DNA of 50,903 nucleotides, taken from assembly GCA_043798445.1 (NCBI GenBank), contig JAZDOQ010000026.1:1-50903 (forward strand), given 5' to 3'. Below are positions 15,920-24,124 of the stretch, piece by piece. The position numbers and the translations under genes were made by a program. The notes beneath the pieces are model-generated. The model made no database searches. It was not told the DNA's origin and worked only from the letters and a program-made list of their open reading frames with translations. Numbering within the stretch: the first letter of the stretch is position 1; the number at the start of each line of letters is the position of its first letter. Origin of the DNA: CAIJMI01 sp043798445. Lineage in GTDB: Bacteria > Patescibacteriota > Microgenomatia > UBA10105 > UBA927.

Positions 15920-16993
15920 ATGAAAAAAATAGTACAAAAAGAAGAACCGATTGTAAAGGATCAGCTGATTCGACTCCTTTTGACATTACAAGAGGATGCA
16001 GCGACTGCAATTAGCGGCAGCGCAGAATCAATAGATACCCTAAGACTCACCTGGCTTGGGAAAAACAGCGAATTTATCAAACTCGCTTCCTCAATGCGAT
16101 CCGTAAATCCAGATGATAAACAGCAAATTGGCGCAGTCTTAAACGGAGTGAAAAAATCCATCGAATCTGCTCTACATCAAAAACTATCAACGATCAACGA
16201 TCAACGATCAACTTTCTCAGGCTGGTTTGACACCACGATTCCCGGAGAAAAACCACCACAGGGACATCTCCATATAGTAAGTCAGGCAATTGAGGAAATC
16301 ACCACTATTTTTAACCGTCTTGGGTTTACCCGTGTCAGACATCCTGAAATAGATTGGGATTGGTATGCTTTTACCTCACTGAATATGCCGGAACAACATC
16401 CTGCACGCGATGAATGGGAAACATTTTTCATCGATACGCAAAAGAAAAACGAAAAGTTTAACAAAATTGTCTTAACGCCCCATACATCAAACGGCCAGGT
16501 ACGGGAAATGGAAAAGGGGAATCTCCCCATCCGCATGATCAACATTGCAAAATGCTACAGACGTCAAATTGATGTCTCTCATACCCCGATGTTTCATCAA
16601 TTCGAAGGATTATATGTCGATAAAAACGTATCGATTGCACACCTCAAAGGAGTACTCGATTACTTTGCGAAACATTTTTTTGGAAAAGATAGGACAACAC
16701 GCATACGTCCATTTCATTTTCAATTTACAGAACCGTCGTTTGAAATTGATATCTCCTGTGGAATTTGTGGAGGTCGTGGCTGCAAACTGTGCAAGGAAGG
16801 ATGGCTAGAGCTTGGAGGGGCGGGCATGGTGCATCCGGTTGTACTTGCAAACGGAAGCGTTGATACAAATATCTTCAACGGTTTTGCGTTCGGGTGGGGA
16901 GTGGAACGCGCATACATGATGAAGGCCAATACCAATATTGATGACATTCGATTGTTATATGGAAATGATATTCGCTTTTTAACACAATTTTAA
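15920..16993 (+). CDS. pheS: Phenylalanyl-tRNA synthetase alpha subunit
   Basis: This is the catalytic subunit of the (alpha-beta)2 class II enzyme. The 357-aa protein has an N-terminal helical arm (about 1-100), motif 2 (CYRRQIDVSHTPMFHQFEGL) and motif 3 (GFAFGWGVERAYMMK). A four-Cys cluster (C280, C283, C288, C291 in ISCGICGGRGCKLCKEGW) sits where many Firmicute-type PheS proteins bind zinc. The junction between the arm and the catalytic domain is encoded by a 7-bp tandem repeat (see the repeat entry). A possible AAGG Shine-Dalgarno lies 5 nt before the ATG. pheT follows one base after the stop. Confidence 0.96.
   Translation: MKKIVQKEEPIVKDQLIRLLLTLQEDAATAISGSAESIDTLRLTWLGKNSEFIKLASSMRSVNPDDKQQIGAVLNGVKKSIESALHQKLSTINDQRSTFSGWFDTTIPGEKPPQGHLHIVSQAIEEITTIFNRLGFTRVRHPEIDWDWYAFTSLNMPEQHPARDEWETFFIDTQKKNEKFNKIVLTPHTSNGQVREMEKGNLPIRMINIAKCYRRQIDVSHTPMFHQFEGLYVDKNVSIAHLKGVLDYFAKHFFGKDRTTRIRPFHFQFTEPSFEIDISCGICGGRGCKLCKEGWLELGGAGMVHPVVLANGSVDTNIFNGFAFGWGVERAYMMKANTNIDDIRLLYGNDIRFLTQF
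16186..16212 (+). repeat. Heptanucleotide tandem repeat inside pheS
   Basis: ATCAACG is repeated 3.9 times without mismatch. The unit is 7 bp, so each copy is read in a different frame, and three units (21 bp, 7 codons) keep the gene in frame. It encodes the STINDQRST stretch linking the tRNA-binding arm to the catalytic domain of PheS. Confidence 0.9.
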
Positions 16994-16994
16994 T

Positions 16995-18992
16995 ATGAAC
17001 ATACTTGTACCAGATGCATGGCTTCGGGAATATCTCAAAACCGATGCAACACCAAAACAACTTAAGGAGTATCTTTCGCTCTGTGGTCCTTCTATTGAAC
17101 GAATAAACGAAGTTCACGGAGAAACCGTCTATGATATTGAAGTGACAGGAAACCGGCCAGATACCATGTCCATTATTGGTATCGCCAGAGAGGCCGGAGT
17201 AATACTTCCCCGCTTTGGCATTAACGCAACCGTCATCGGTGATCCATATCAACAACCAACCAAAATCAAACAAAAAAAATCGCATAAATTATCACTCAAC
17301 ATTACCACTGATTCCAAACTCAATCCTCGCTGGACCAGTGTTATCTTTGATCATGTCGTAATAAAACAATCACCTGCATGGCTTGCCAAACGATTAGAGC
17401 TTGTTGGTGTTCGATCAATCAATAATGTCATCGATATTACCAATTACCTCATGCATGCATACGGACAGCCAGCTCATGTTTTTGACTACGACAAAATCGA
17501 AAAAAAGACTATGACGCTTCGCGGGGCAGTAAAGGGAGAGCAGGTAACTACCCTTGATGGTAAAACACATTCACTGCAAAGTGGAGATATTGTCATTGAA
17601 GATGGAGAAGGAACATTCATTGACCTTTGCGGTATCATGGGAGGAAAAAATTCTGCAATCTCAGAAAACACAACACGGGTTGTGTTATTTTTGCAAACGT
17701 ATAATCCCGTGCAAATAAGAAAAACCTCCATGGCATTGGCTCACCATTCAGAAGCAGCAGGGCTATTTGAAAAAGGACTGGATACTGAACTGGTCATGCC
17801 GGTATTTTTGGAAGGCATACAACTCATGCAAAAACTAACTGACGGAAAAATAGCAAGCTCTATTACCGATATATATCCGAATCCATACGTCGCTCCAACC
17901 GTGAAAGTTTGTCGTAAAAAAATAGATAACTACATCGGAATGTATCTGGAAACAGAAGAAATTAAAACGATCTTAACAGCATTAGGATGTGAGACCGTTG
18001 TAACCGATGAAATAGTAACGGTTACACCACCAAGTTATAGGCGTGATATAACAATTGATGTTGATATCATTGAGGAACTTGCACGCATCTACGGCTATCA
18101 CACCATTAAAGGAAAACTTCCTGAAACAGAACCGCCTATGGTCTATGAAGATCCAATCTTAAGTTTTGAACAAACCCTTAAAACAAAATTAGCCGATTGG
18201 GGATACACAGAAACCTATACCTATTCCATGATTTCAGAAGAACTTATGGATCTTTTCCATCTTCCAAAAGACTCGACTTACAGCATAACAAATCCATTAT
18301 CAAACGACTGGGTGTATATGCGTCCGACACTGCTTCCCTCCATGCTTCTTGCAATGAAACAAAACATCCCATATGAGTCTGATTTGAAATTGTTTGAAAT
18401 ATCCATGACGTATGCGTTCAAAGAAAAAGACATTCCTGAAGAACAATCAACACTCATCGTTGCTGTGTCAGGAGCACGATATGGAAAAATAAAAGGCGTC
18501 GCGGAAAGCATATTCGCGTTGTTTGGCGTTCCATTCCCCGAAACAACAGATCCTGCAAACACGTGTTACCGACAGGATCGATCGCTACGTTTAGCCAATT
18601 TCGGACAACTTGGTGAAATTCATGACGCACTATTGCAATCCATTGGGTTAACAAAAGCTGTTACCGTTCTTGAACTTTCCATCCGTGAGCTGATGCGGCA
18701 TGTCGATACACAAAAACACTATGTTCCCATTCCAAAAAATCCGGCAAGCTTCGAAGATATGGCGTTTATCGTACCGGAAAAAACGTATATCGCACCTATG
18801 ATTAAGGCAATTCGTTCTCTTAATCCCATCATTAAAGACGTTTCGTTATTTGATAGTTACAAGAATATCAGGACATTTCACATTACCTATCAAAGCGATA
18901 CCAAAAATTTGACGAAAGAGAATACCGCGCACATACGGGAAACAATCATCAAACACATGAAACATGAATTTCACGCAACACTAAAAAATTAA
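16995..18992 (+). CDS. pheT: Phenylalanyl-tRNA synthetase beta subunit lacking the EMAP domain
   Basis: The beta subunit does editing and tRNA binding. This one is 665 aa against roughly 790-800 in most bacteria. The N-terminal segment (ILVPDAWLREYLKTDATPKQL) runs straight into the B1/B3 region (YDIEVTGNRPDTMSIIGIAR), so the EMAP/OB-fold domain inserted there in most bacterial PheT is missing. B3/B4 (INNVIDITNYLMHAYGQPAHVFDYD), B5 (DITIDVDIIEELARIYGY), the class II-like core and the C-terminal FDX-ACB anticodon-binding domain (from about residue 575) are present. The stop is directly adjacent to the convergent stop of the PBP gene. Confidence 0.95.
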   Translation: MNILVPDAWLREYLKTDATPKQLKEYLSLCGPSIERINEVHGETVYDIEVTGNRPDTMSIIGIAREAGVILPRFGINATVIGDPYQQPTKIKQKKSHKLSLNITTDSKLNPRWTSVIFDHVVIKQSPAWLAKRLELVGVRSINNVIDITNYLMHAYGQPAHVFDYDKIEKKTMTLRGAVKGEQVTTLDGKTHSLQSGDIVIEDGEGTFIDLCGIMGGKNSAISENTTRVVLFLQTYNPVQIRKTSMALAHHSEAAGLFEKGLDTELVMPVFLEGIQLMQKLTDGKIASSITDIYPNPYVAPTVKVCRKKIDNYIGMYLETEEIKTILTALGCETVVTDEIVTVTPPSYRRDITIDVDIIEELARIYGYHTIKGKLPETEPPMVYEDPILSFEQTLKTKLADWGYTETYTYSMISEELMDLFHLPKDSTYSITNPLSNDWVYMRPTLLPSMLLAMKQNIPYESDLKLFEISMTYAFKEKDIPEEQSTLIVAVSGARYGKIKGVAESIFALFGVPFPETTDPANTCYRQDRSLRLANFGQLGEIHDALLQSIGLTKAVTVLELSIRELMRHVDTQKHYVPIPKNPASFEDMAFIVPEKTYIAPMIKAIRSLNPIIKDVSLFDSYKNIRTFHITYQSDTKNLTKENTAHIRETIIKHMKHEFHATLKN

Positions 18993-21587
18993 TCAGGGTG
19001 TTGACGTCAGAGGAATGGGCGTAGCTGTCGGCACTGGTGTTGGCTCCGCGTAAGCAGTATTTACCCCTACATGTATTTCACTTTCCGTTGCATTTCCTTT
19101 CGTGTCAATTGCGCGTGCCTTAATTGATCTGTTTGAACCATTCTCAACACGTACGGTATCAGAAAAATTGTCGCCGTTTACTTCTTTTTTCTTTTCCCCA
19201 TCAACGTATATTTCAATTTTCGATATGCCGTTTGCTGAAGATGCTTTGACAACTACCTTCACATTATTATCATTTACTTGTGCGCGATCCGACGGTTCTT
19301 TAATGGATAAGGCAAATGTATCACCGCCAGAATAGGTCTCTGTCGGCGGATGGAATTTCGAATCGCTTTGACCATTCACCCATGCATTAATCGCATCCTG
19401 CAAACGGTTCTTTCCATCTGTTGAAATCGGATCCGTTTCTTTGAACACAATAAATTGTTTGATATCATAATCCCCACGAAGAATTTCAACCGCATTAGCA
19501 AGTTTGTTTGATTCTTTTCGAGATATTTTAATATTCTGATACACAGAAGACGGACCGGTTGGTTCTGTCCCTTTAATAAACAGTTCTTTGCGTTTTGCGT
19601 CAGATACTGGTGTCCCGCCTGCATACGCATCAACATCCATTTCTATGATTGTATCCGGCCGGGTAAACGGTTCATCTGACTTTCCGGTCAACGCTTCCTT
19701 CATGATCCTGTTCCAAATCGGAGCTGCTCCCGTAATACCGGAGGCAAGTGCCTGATTCATGGGAGAGTTATCGTTATTTCCAACCCATACACCGACCACT
19801 ACTGATGGAGTATATCCAATGGTCCAGTTATCCCGTTTGTCATCTGTTGTTCCGGTTTTGACAGCCACCGTTTTTCCAGAGATAACAAGATAGGACCGCT
19901 CACCAAACGTGTCTTTCCGTGCTCCATTGTCAGATAAAATATTGGAAACGATGAATGACACATCAGCAGGCAACACTCGGCGTAGCGTTACGGTTTTGTG
20001 TTCAAATAACACTTTCCCTTTTACATCTTCGACTTTTAAAATTGAAACAGGATCTTGTCTCATTCCTCCTGTTGCAAGAACGCCAAATGCACTCGTGATA
20101 TCAATAAGTTTTACTTCACCGCCACCAAGGGTTAGGGATAACCCAAACCGTGACACATTTTCGTTCGTTGGCTCAAGCGTGGTAATACCCATGTCATAGG
20201 CGGTTCGAAGCACGTCTTTTATGCCGACCAGTGCAATCACTTTCACAGCAATGGTATTAATGGAATTCCCAAGCGCATACCGAAGCTGCATCGGTCCTCT
20301 ATATTTTCCATCATAATTTTTTGGGTTGTAATCCGGCTTACTCACCTCTCCTGACGGGTACTTCGTATCCACGTCCAGAAGGAGCGTAGAGGCTGTGTAG
20401 CCCTTTTTAAAGGCTGTTGCATACGAAATAGGCTTGATAGTCGATCCTGGCTGACGAAGCCCCTGGGTAACCACGTTAAACTTAAACCCGCTTGCGTCTG
20501 TTGCCTCATAATCCTTCGACCCCACCATAACTAAAATCTCACCGGTTTTTGGATCAATGACAATTGCCGCACCGTTGGAAACCTTCAAATTTTTCACCTT
20601 ATCGACTTCTTCTTTTACGATTTTTTGTGCAGCTTGTTGAAGTTTTAGGTCTAATGTGGTCGTAACCCGCAAACCACCGGCGTCAACTTTTTTCTGACCA
20701 AATTTGGTAATCAACTGTTCTTTGACGTACGCAACAAAATGCGGTGCGTTCAGTCCTGCACTGCCTGATGCAAATTTGACCGTCTCAATTTCTTTTTTTA
20801 AATCTGCTTCTTGTTGCGCAGTAATATAACTGTCCTCCCGCATACGGCGTAATACCTGATGCGTTCTTCCCACGTACGCCTTTGGATCATCGCCAAATGG
20901 CGAATATACAGAGGGGGATTGGGGAAGACCCGCTAAGATAACACACTCAGGAACCGTCATATCTTTTGCATGTTTATCAAAGTAATAGGATGCTGCAGCC
21001 TCAACTCCCGCCGCCGTTCCTCCATAGGGAATCTCGTTCAGATACATTTGTAATATCTGATCTTTTGTATATTTTTTCTCAATCTGGATAGCAAGGATTG
21101 CTTCTTTCATTTTTCTTGGCAAGGTCTGCTCCTGAGACAAAAGCGCATTCTTTACGAGTTGCTGAGTAAGTGTTGATCCTCCCTGAAGATTATGAAACAC
21201 AAAAATGTTAACGATGGCACGGAGAAGCCCTGTGGTTGACAGCCCCTTATGTTTATAAAAATCCTTGTCCTCAACAGCTATCGTTGCTTCTTTAAGAGAT
21301 TTTGGGATATCTTCAAACTTTACAGGGATTCGATTCTCGTTTTCAAAGATGTCATAAATCGTTTCACCATTGCGGTCGAGAATGACAGTCGACAAGCCTT
21401 CGTCTCTTGATACCTTGTCTGGTCTTGGAAGATCCTTTGCATACCAGGCAAACAGAATGCCAACAAAAATGACTCCTGCAATGACAAGAAATAAGGCAGC
21501 GGTTGCAAGGGTACTGAAGGTTTTCAACCGATTCCGTTGCGTGCCAAAACGCTTTCGAAGTTGGCGTTCCCAAAAAATCTGCTGCAT
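18993..21587 (-). CDS. Class A penicillin-binding protein (PBP1A-like)
   Basis: This bifunctional enzyme polymerises and crosslinks peptidoglycan. The 864-aa protein has a membrane helix (about residues 25-50). The GT51 glycosyltransferase domain carries E106 in VEDKDFYKHKG and GGSTLTQQLVKN. The transpeptidase domain carries Ser382 in GSTIK, SIN in GNSINT and K577 in KTGTT. A C-terminal extension holds a predicted Ig-like domain (FALSIKEPSDRAQVNDNNVK) and a Thr/Pro tail. ATG 21587 is preferred over the upstream GTG/ATG-type extension because a TACAAT box lies 6 nt before it and the protein fits the family there. It is convergent with pheT and divergent from the T-box unit. Confidence 0.94.
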   Translation of the reverse strand: MQQIFWERQLRKRFGTQRNRLKTFSTLATAALFLVIAGVIFVGILFAWYAKDLPRPDKVSRDEGLSTVILDRNGETIYDIFENENRIPVKFEDIPKSLKEATIAVEDKDFYKHKGLSTTGLLRAIVNIFVFHNLQGGSTLTQQLVKNALLSQEQTLPRKMKEAILAIQIEKKYTKDQILQMYLNEIPYGGTAAGVEAAASYYFDKHAKDMTVPECVILAGLPQSPSVYSPFGDDPKAYVGRTHQVLRRMREDSYITAQQEADLKKEIETVKFASGSAGLNAPHFVAYVKEQLITKFGQKKVDAGGLRVTTTLDLKLQQAAQKIVKEEVDKVKNLKVSNGAAIVIDPKTGEILVMVGSKDYEATDASGFKFNVVTQGLRQPGSTIKPISYATAFKKGYTASTLLLDVDTKYPSGEVSKPDYNPKNYDGKYRGPMQLRYALGNSINTIAVKVIALVGIKDVLRTAYDMGITTLEPTNENVSRFGLSLTLGGGEVKLIDITSAFGVLATGGMRQDPVSILKVEDVKGKVLFEHKTVTLRRVLPADVSFIVSNILSDNGARKDTFGERSYLVISGKTVAVKTGTTDDKRDNWTIGYTPSVVVGVWVGNNDNSPMNQALASGITGAAPIWNRIMKEALTGKSDEPFTRPDTIIEMDVDAYAGGTPVSDAKRKELFIKGTEPTGPSSVYQNIKISRKESNKLANAVEILRGDYDIKQFIVFKETDPISTDGKNRLQDAINAWVNGQSDSKFHPPTETYSGGDTFALSIKEPSDRAQVNDNNVKVVVKASSANGISKIEIYVDGEKKKEVNGDNFSDTVRVENGSNRSIKARAIDTKGNATESEIHVGVNTAYAEPTPVPTATPIPLTSTP

Positions 21588-21593
21588 GTTGTT

Positions 21594-21623
21594 ATTGTAC
21601 CCAACTTCTTGACAAGAATGCAA
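21594..21623 (-). promoter_or_regulatory. Promoter of the PBP gene
   Basis: On the minus strand, TTGCAT (21623-21618), an 18-bp spacer and TACAAT (21599-21594), then 6 nt to the ATG at 21587. The predicted transcript is leaderless. It overlaps the divergent T-box promoter. Confidence 0.6.
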
Positions 21624-21638
21624 TTGCGGTGCTATCAT
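21609..21638 (+). promoter_or_regulatory. Promoter of the T-box / tRNA-Tyr / tyrS unit
   Basis: TTGACA (21609-21614), an 18-bp spacer and TATCAT (21633-21638) place the transcription start near 21645, just before stem I of the T-box. The -35 box lies between the -35 and -10 boxes of the divergent PBP promoter, so the two polymerases cannot bind together. Confidence 0.7.
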
Positions 21639-21866
21639 CTCAAATACAAGTTAATAGGAAAAGCGTTGATGGAGACGAAGTAGAGAAAGAAAAGTGACAA
21701 ACAGAAAGCAAGCGGTTGATGCAAGACTTGCCGAATTTTCTTTTTCGAAATACCCTCCTGAGCTGTCAGCTGAAAAAGCAAAGTAAGCGAAATGACCGGG
21801 TCAGCCCGTAATAGCAAAAGGCTATGTCGCCCATAACAAGGTGGAGTAGTTAGAGGCTTTAGGTAT

Positions 21867-21892
21867 AACCGACCTCGTAACGTCGGTTTTTT
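21867..21892 (+). terminator. Hairpin with T run inside the T-box leader
   Basis: AACCGAC (21867-21873) pairs with GTCGGTT (21882-21888), and the T run extends over 21887-21892. By position it is stem III of the T-box, just before the antiterminator. Its shape is also that of a factor-independent terminator. Confidence 0.6.
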
Positions 21893-21931
21893 AATGGCTT
21901 AAAGCAAAATACAAGGTGGTACCGCGAGAAA

Positions 21932-21980
21932 AACTCGCCCTTGTCCCTAATCAATTTTTGGGGATAGAGGCGAGTTTTTT
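21932..21980 (+). terminator. Regulated terminator of the T-box
   Basis: AACTCGCC pairs with GGCGAGTT, with an inner TTGTCCC:GGGGATAG extension, followed by TTTTTT (21975-21980). It shares CTCGCCCTTGT with the antiterminator, so the two structures are mutually exclusive. It stands 16 bp before tRNA-Tyr, so the tRNA and the four genes after it are all behind it. Confidence 0.88.
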
Positions 21981-21996
21981 GTTGGAAAAAATAATA

Positions 21997-22085
21997 GCTG
22001 AGATGACAGAGTGGTCAAATGTACCTGTCTGTAAAACAGGCGATCTAAAAGATCTACGGAGGCTCAAATCCTCCTCTCAGCACCA
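21997..22085 (+). tRNA. tRNA-Tyr(GTA) with encoded CCA, behind the T-box
   Basis: The acceptor GCTGAGA pairs with TCTCAGC (22075-22081). The anticodon stem CCTGT/ACAGG encloses loop CTGTAAA, anticodon GTA. A long variable arm (GATCT...AGATC) marks it as class II, as expected for bacterial tRNA-Tyr. The T arm is GGAGG-CTCAAAT-CCTCC. The discriminator A22082 is followed by CCA in the DNA, unlike the Leu and Val tRNA genes in this window. No promoter is visible between the T-box terminator and the tRNA, so its synthesis appears to depend on T-box readthrough. Confidence 0.95.
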
Positions 22086-22128
22086 AAATACTTATTTAAT
22101 ATATAAAAATTTTATAAAGGAGGGTGGT

Positions 22129-22965
22129 ATGAATAGGGAAAATAATGAACCGATTAAATTGTCGGAACAGGATCCGTTCGGGTTGAAAAAATGTGATTTC
22201 AAACACCGGACACCGGAAAAGTCTGAAATGTTTTCAAAAGAAGAAGCGTTGACGTACATTGAGGGATGTGATTTTCCGGAATCCGCAGACGATTTTTTGT
22301 TAGCTCTGGAAATAAAGGAGCGGTTTGGAACTGTCGAGCATCTTCACATTCTTGATGCTATGTGTGGACCAGGAAGATTGGGAAGAGACTTGATAAGTAT
22401 CGGATCGCAGCACGTGTCGTTTCATGACGGGGATGAAACGATGCTTAATCATGCAATGAAGAAAGCATCAAAAAATCTTAGTAAAGAAAAACGAATTGCA
22501 TCGATATTGTCACCAGTAGAACATATACCAGTACCAGATGATACATTTGATTTGGTGGTCTGTCATAATTCCACACATCAACTGAATAGTGTAGAAAAAC
22601 TACAACAGGTGATGGAGGAATTTCTGCGCGTAACCGTTCCCGGAGGCTTTGTCTTTATCGCTGACTACCAACGAAGTGAATCGAATGAGTTTTTGGGAAG
22701 TTTAGAAAACCGTTTAAATTTTACAAAACCGTCAATTGTGCCACTTTTGATTCCATCATGGCAGGCTGCGTTTTCCAAACAAGAATTTGACCATGTGTTG
22801 CTTAATATCATGCCGAGCACACGTAATTGGCTGGTGTTTGACGCCGCGCTGCCGGCACTAACATCAGAATTACAAACACGTGTTAATCAAGATCCTGTAA
22901 AAGGACATGTATTAGACTACAGTCCAATATCGTTACGGGTTATTGCCCAAAAAGGAGAAATATGA
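22129..22965 (+). CDS. Class I SAM-dependent methyltransferase in the tyrosine T-box operon
   Basis: The 278-aa cytosolic protein has motif I LDAMCGPGRLGRDL (residues 75-88), an acidic strand-2 end (SFHDGDETM), motif IV FDLVVCHNSTHQL and a post-motif segment PGGFVFIADYQRS, i.e. a Rossmann methyltransferase. An AAGGAGGG Shine-Dalgarno lies 5-6 nt before ATG 22129, one of the strongest in the window. The open frame continues upstream through tRNA-Tyr, but that part is RNA, not protein. Its stop overlaps the next start (ATGA). The substrate is unknown. Its place between tRNA-Tyr and a MetE-like gene suggests a methyl-transfer role tied to tyrosine supply or tRNA-Tyr (inference). Confidence 0.85.
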   Translation: MNRENNEPIKLSEQDPFGLKKCDFKHRTPEKSEMFSKEEALTYIEGCDFPESADDFLLALEIKERFGTVEHLHILDAMCGPGRLGRDLISIGSQHVSFHDGDETMLNHAMKKASKNLSKEKRIASILSPVEHIPVPDDTFDLVVCHNSTHQLNSVEKLQQVMEEFLRVTVPGGFVFIADYQRSESNEFLGSLENRLNFTKPSIVPLLIPSWQAAFSKQEFDHVLLNIMPSTRNWLVFDAALPALTSELQTRVNQDPVKGHVLDYSPISLRVIAQKGEI

Positions 22966-24077
22966 AACATAAAAACCAAAAAATTATTCGAGCAGATGTT
23001 GTCGGTAGCATGCTCCGACCACGATTCCTTTTAGACGCTCAGGAAAAACTAAAGCAAGGAAAGATTTCGCCTGCCGAATTAACCCTGTTTGAAGACAAAG
23101 CAATCAAAGAAGCGATTGCAATTCAGGAACAAACCGGTGTGGATGTTATTACTGACGGAGAAATGCGTCGACCGGTTTTTTGTCACAATTTTGTCAAAGC
23201 TGTTGATGGATTTCAGTTGAATATTAAGGGCAACACAGTAATTTGGTTCGACATGAAGGGAAATAGAATAGTGGATCCTGTTACCGTAGGGGTCGTGAAA
23301 CGGATGCAAAAAAAACACGATATATCCGTCGATGAATTTTCCTTTTTGCGAGCCATAACTGAGAAACCAAAAAAGATTACCATACCGAGCCCGACGATGA
23401 TGAGCTACTACTTTGCACCCGGAGTGTCAAATAAAATATATCGTTCATCTCTTGAATTTCTGAGAGAGGTTACCCATATATTGAAAGACGCTGTGACGGA
23501 ACTTGAACGTATTGGTGTAACGTATATTCAAATTGACGCACCAGAATTTGGTATGCTCCTTGATCCTATACAACAGGTGTGGTTTGCAAGTAAGGGGTTC
23601 AATCCGAAAACGCTTGTGAGTACGGGGGTAGAAATGATCAATGAAGTTCTAAAAGATTTTCATGGACTCAAAGCACTCCATATATGTCGAGGAAATGACA
23701 AAAATCGTTTTATGGCAAAAGGAGGCTATGAAGCAATTGCTAAAACCGTATTCAAAAATGTCCGAGTAGATCGGTTATTGTTAGAATTTGACAGTGATAG
23801 GGCTGGTGATTTTTCACCGTTACGTTTTGTGCCAATAAACAAAACTGTAGTACTAGGCCTCATCACAACAAAGTCTCCAATAATAGAAAGGCAGCGGGAC
23901 ATAATAAAAAGAATTAGGGAAGCGAGTAAATTTGTACCTATAAATCGTTTAGCCCTTAGCACTCAATGCGGATTTGCATCAGTTGCTAAAGGAAATAACC
24001 TCACATTTAAAGACCAGGAACGAAAATTAAAATTGGTTTCATCGGTCGCAAGAAAAGTGTGGGGAAGCAAAATATAA
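22962..24077 (+). CDS. MetE/YxjG-like cobalamin-independent methyltransferase
   Basis: The 371-aa protein is the catalytic barrel of the cobalamin-independent methionine synthase superfamily, of YxjG type, without the N-terminal MetE half. It opens with IRADVVGSMLRPRFLLDAQ. Putative zinc ligands are His240 and Cys242 in ALHICRGND, Glu275 in LLLEFD, and Cys336 in STQCGFASVAKGN. DVITDGEMRR and QIDAPEFG are further family signatures. The family moves a methyl group to a thiol, usually homocysteine, from folate or a small donor. No other methionine genes are in the window. It is translationally coupled to the SAM methyltransferase and lies between tRNA-Tyr and tyrS. Confidence 0.88.
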   Translation: MKHKNQKIIRADVVGSMLRPRFLLDAQEKLKQGKISPAELTLFEDKAIKEAIAIQEQTGVDVITDGEMRRPVFCHNFVKAVDGFQLNIKGNTVIWFDMKGNRIVDPVTVGVVKRMQKKHDISVDEFSFLRAITEKPKKITIPSPTMMSYYFAPGVSNKIYRSSLEFLREVTHILKDAVTELERIGVTYIQIDAPEFGMLLDPIQQVWFASKGFNPKTLVSTGVEMINEVLKDFHGLKALHICRGNDKNRFMAKGGYEAIAKTVFKNVRVDRLLLEFDSDRAGDFSPLRFVPINKTVVLGLITTKSPIIERQRDIIKRIREASKFVPINRLALSTQCGFASVAKGNNLTFKDQERKLKLVSSVARKVWGSKI

Positions 24078-24124
24078 AATAGTCGTATTATTTTAATTAT
24101 GATATAGTAAAAAAGGAGATATTT

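Larger units (their letters stand above)
21645..21980 (+). promoter_or_regulatory. T-box riboswitch with tyrosine specifier (TAC)
   Basis: The leader senses uncharged tRNA. In stem I, helix GGAG (21671-21674):CTCC (21755-21758) and an upper helix (21683-21693 with 21736-21746) enclose a specifier loop. Its 5' side ends in AGTA and its 3' side begins GAA, the T-box loop-E pair, followed by A and TAC (21751-21753), a Tyr codon. The antiterminator is canonical: ACAAGG (21911-21916):CCTTGT (21939-21944), the seven-base bulge TGGTACC, and GCGAG (21924-21928):CTCGC (21934-21938). The competing terminator pairs AACTCGCC (21932-21939) with GGCGAGTT (21969-21976) and ends in a T run. Bulge TGGT is complementary to ACCA, the 3' end of the tRNA-Tyr encoded just downstream. 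Confidence 0.93.

Noticed and set aside
18960..19000. Bidirectional terminator between pheT and the PBP gene
   Set aside because: The stop codons are directly adjacent and no hairpin with a T run is visible at the junction.
21916..22128. Open frame continuing upstream of the 22129 methyltransferase
   Set aside because: It runs through the T-box antiterminator, the terminator and tRNA-Tyr; ATG 22129 has a strong Shine-Dalgarno sequence and begins the recognisable protein.
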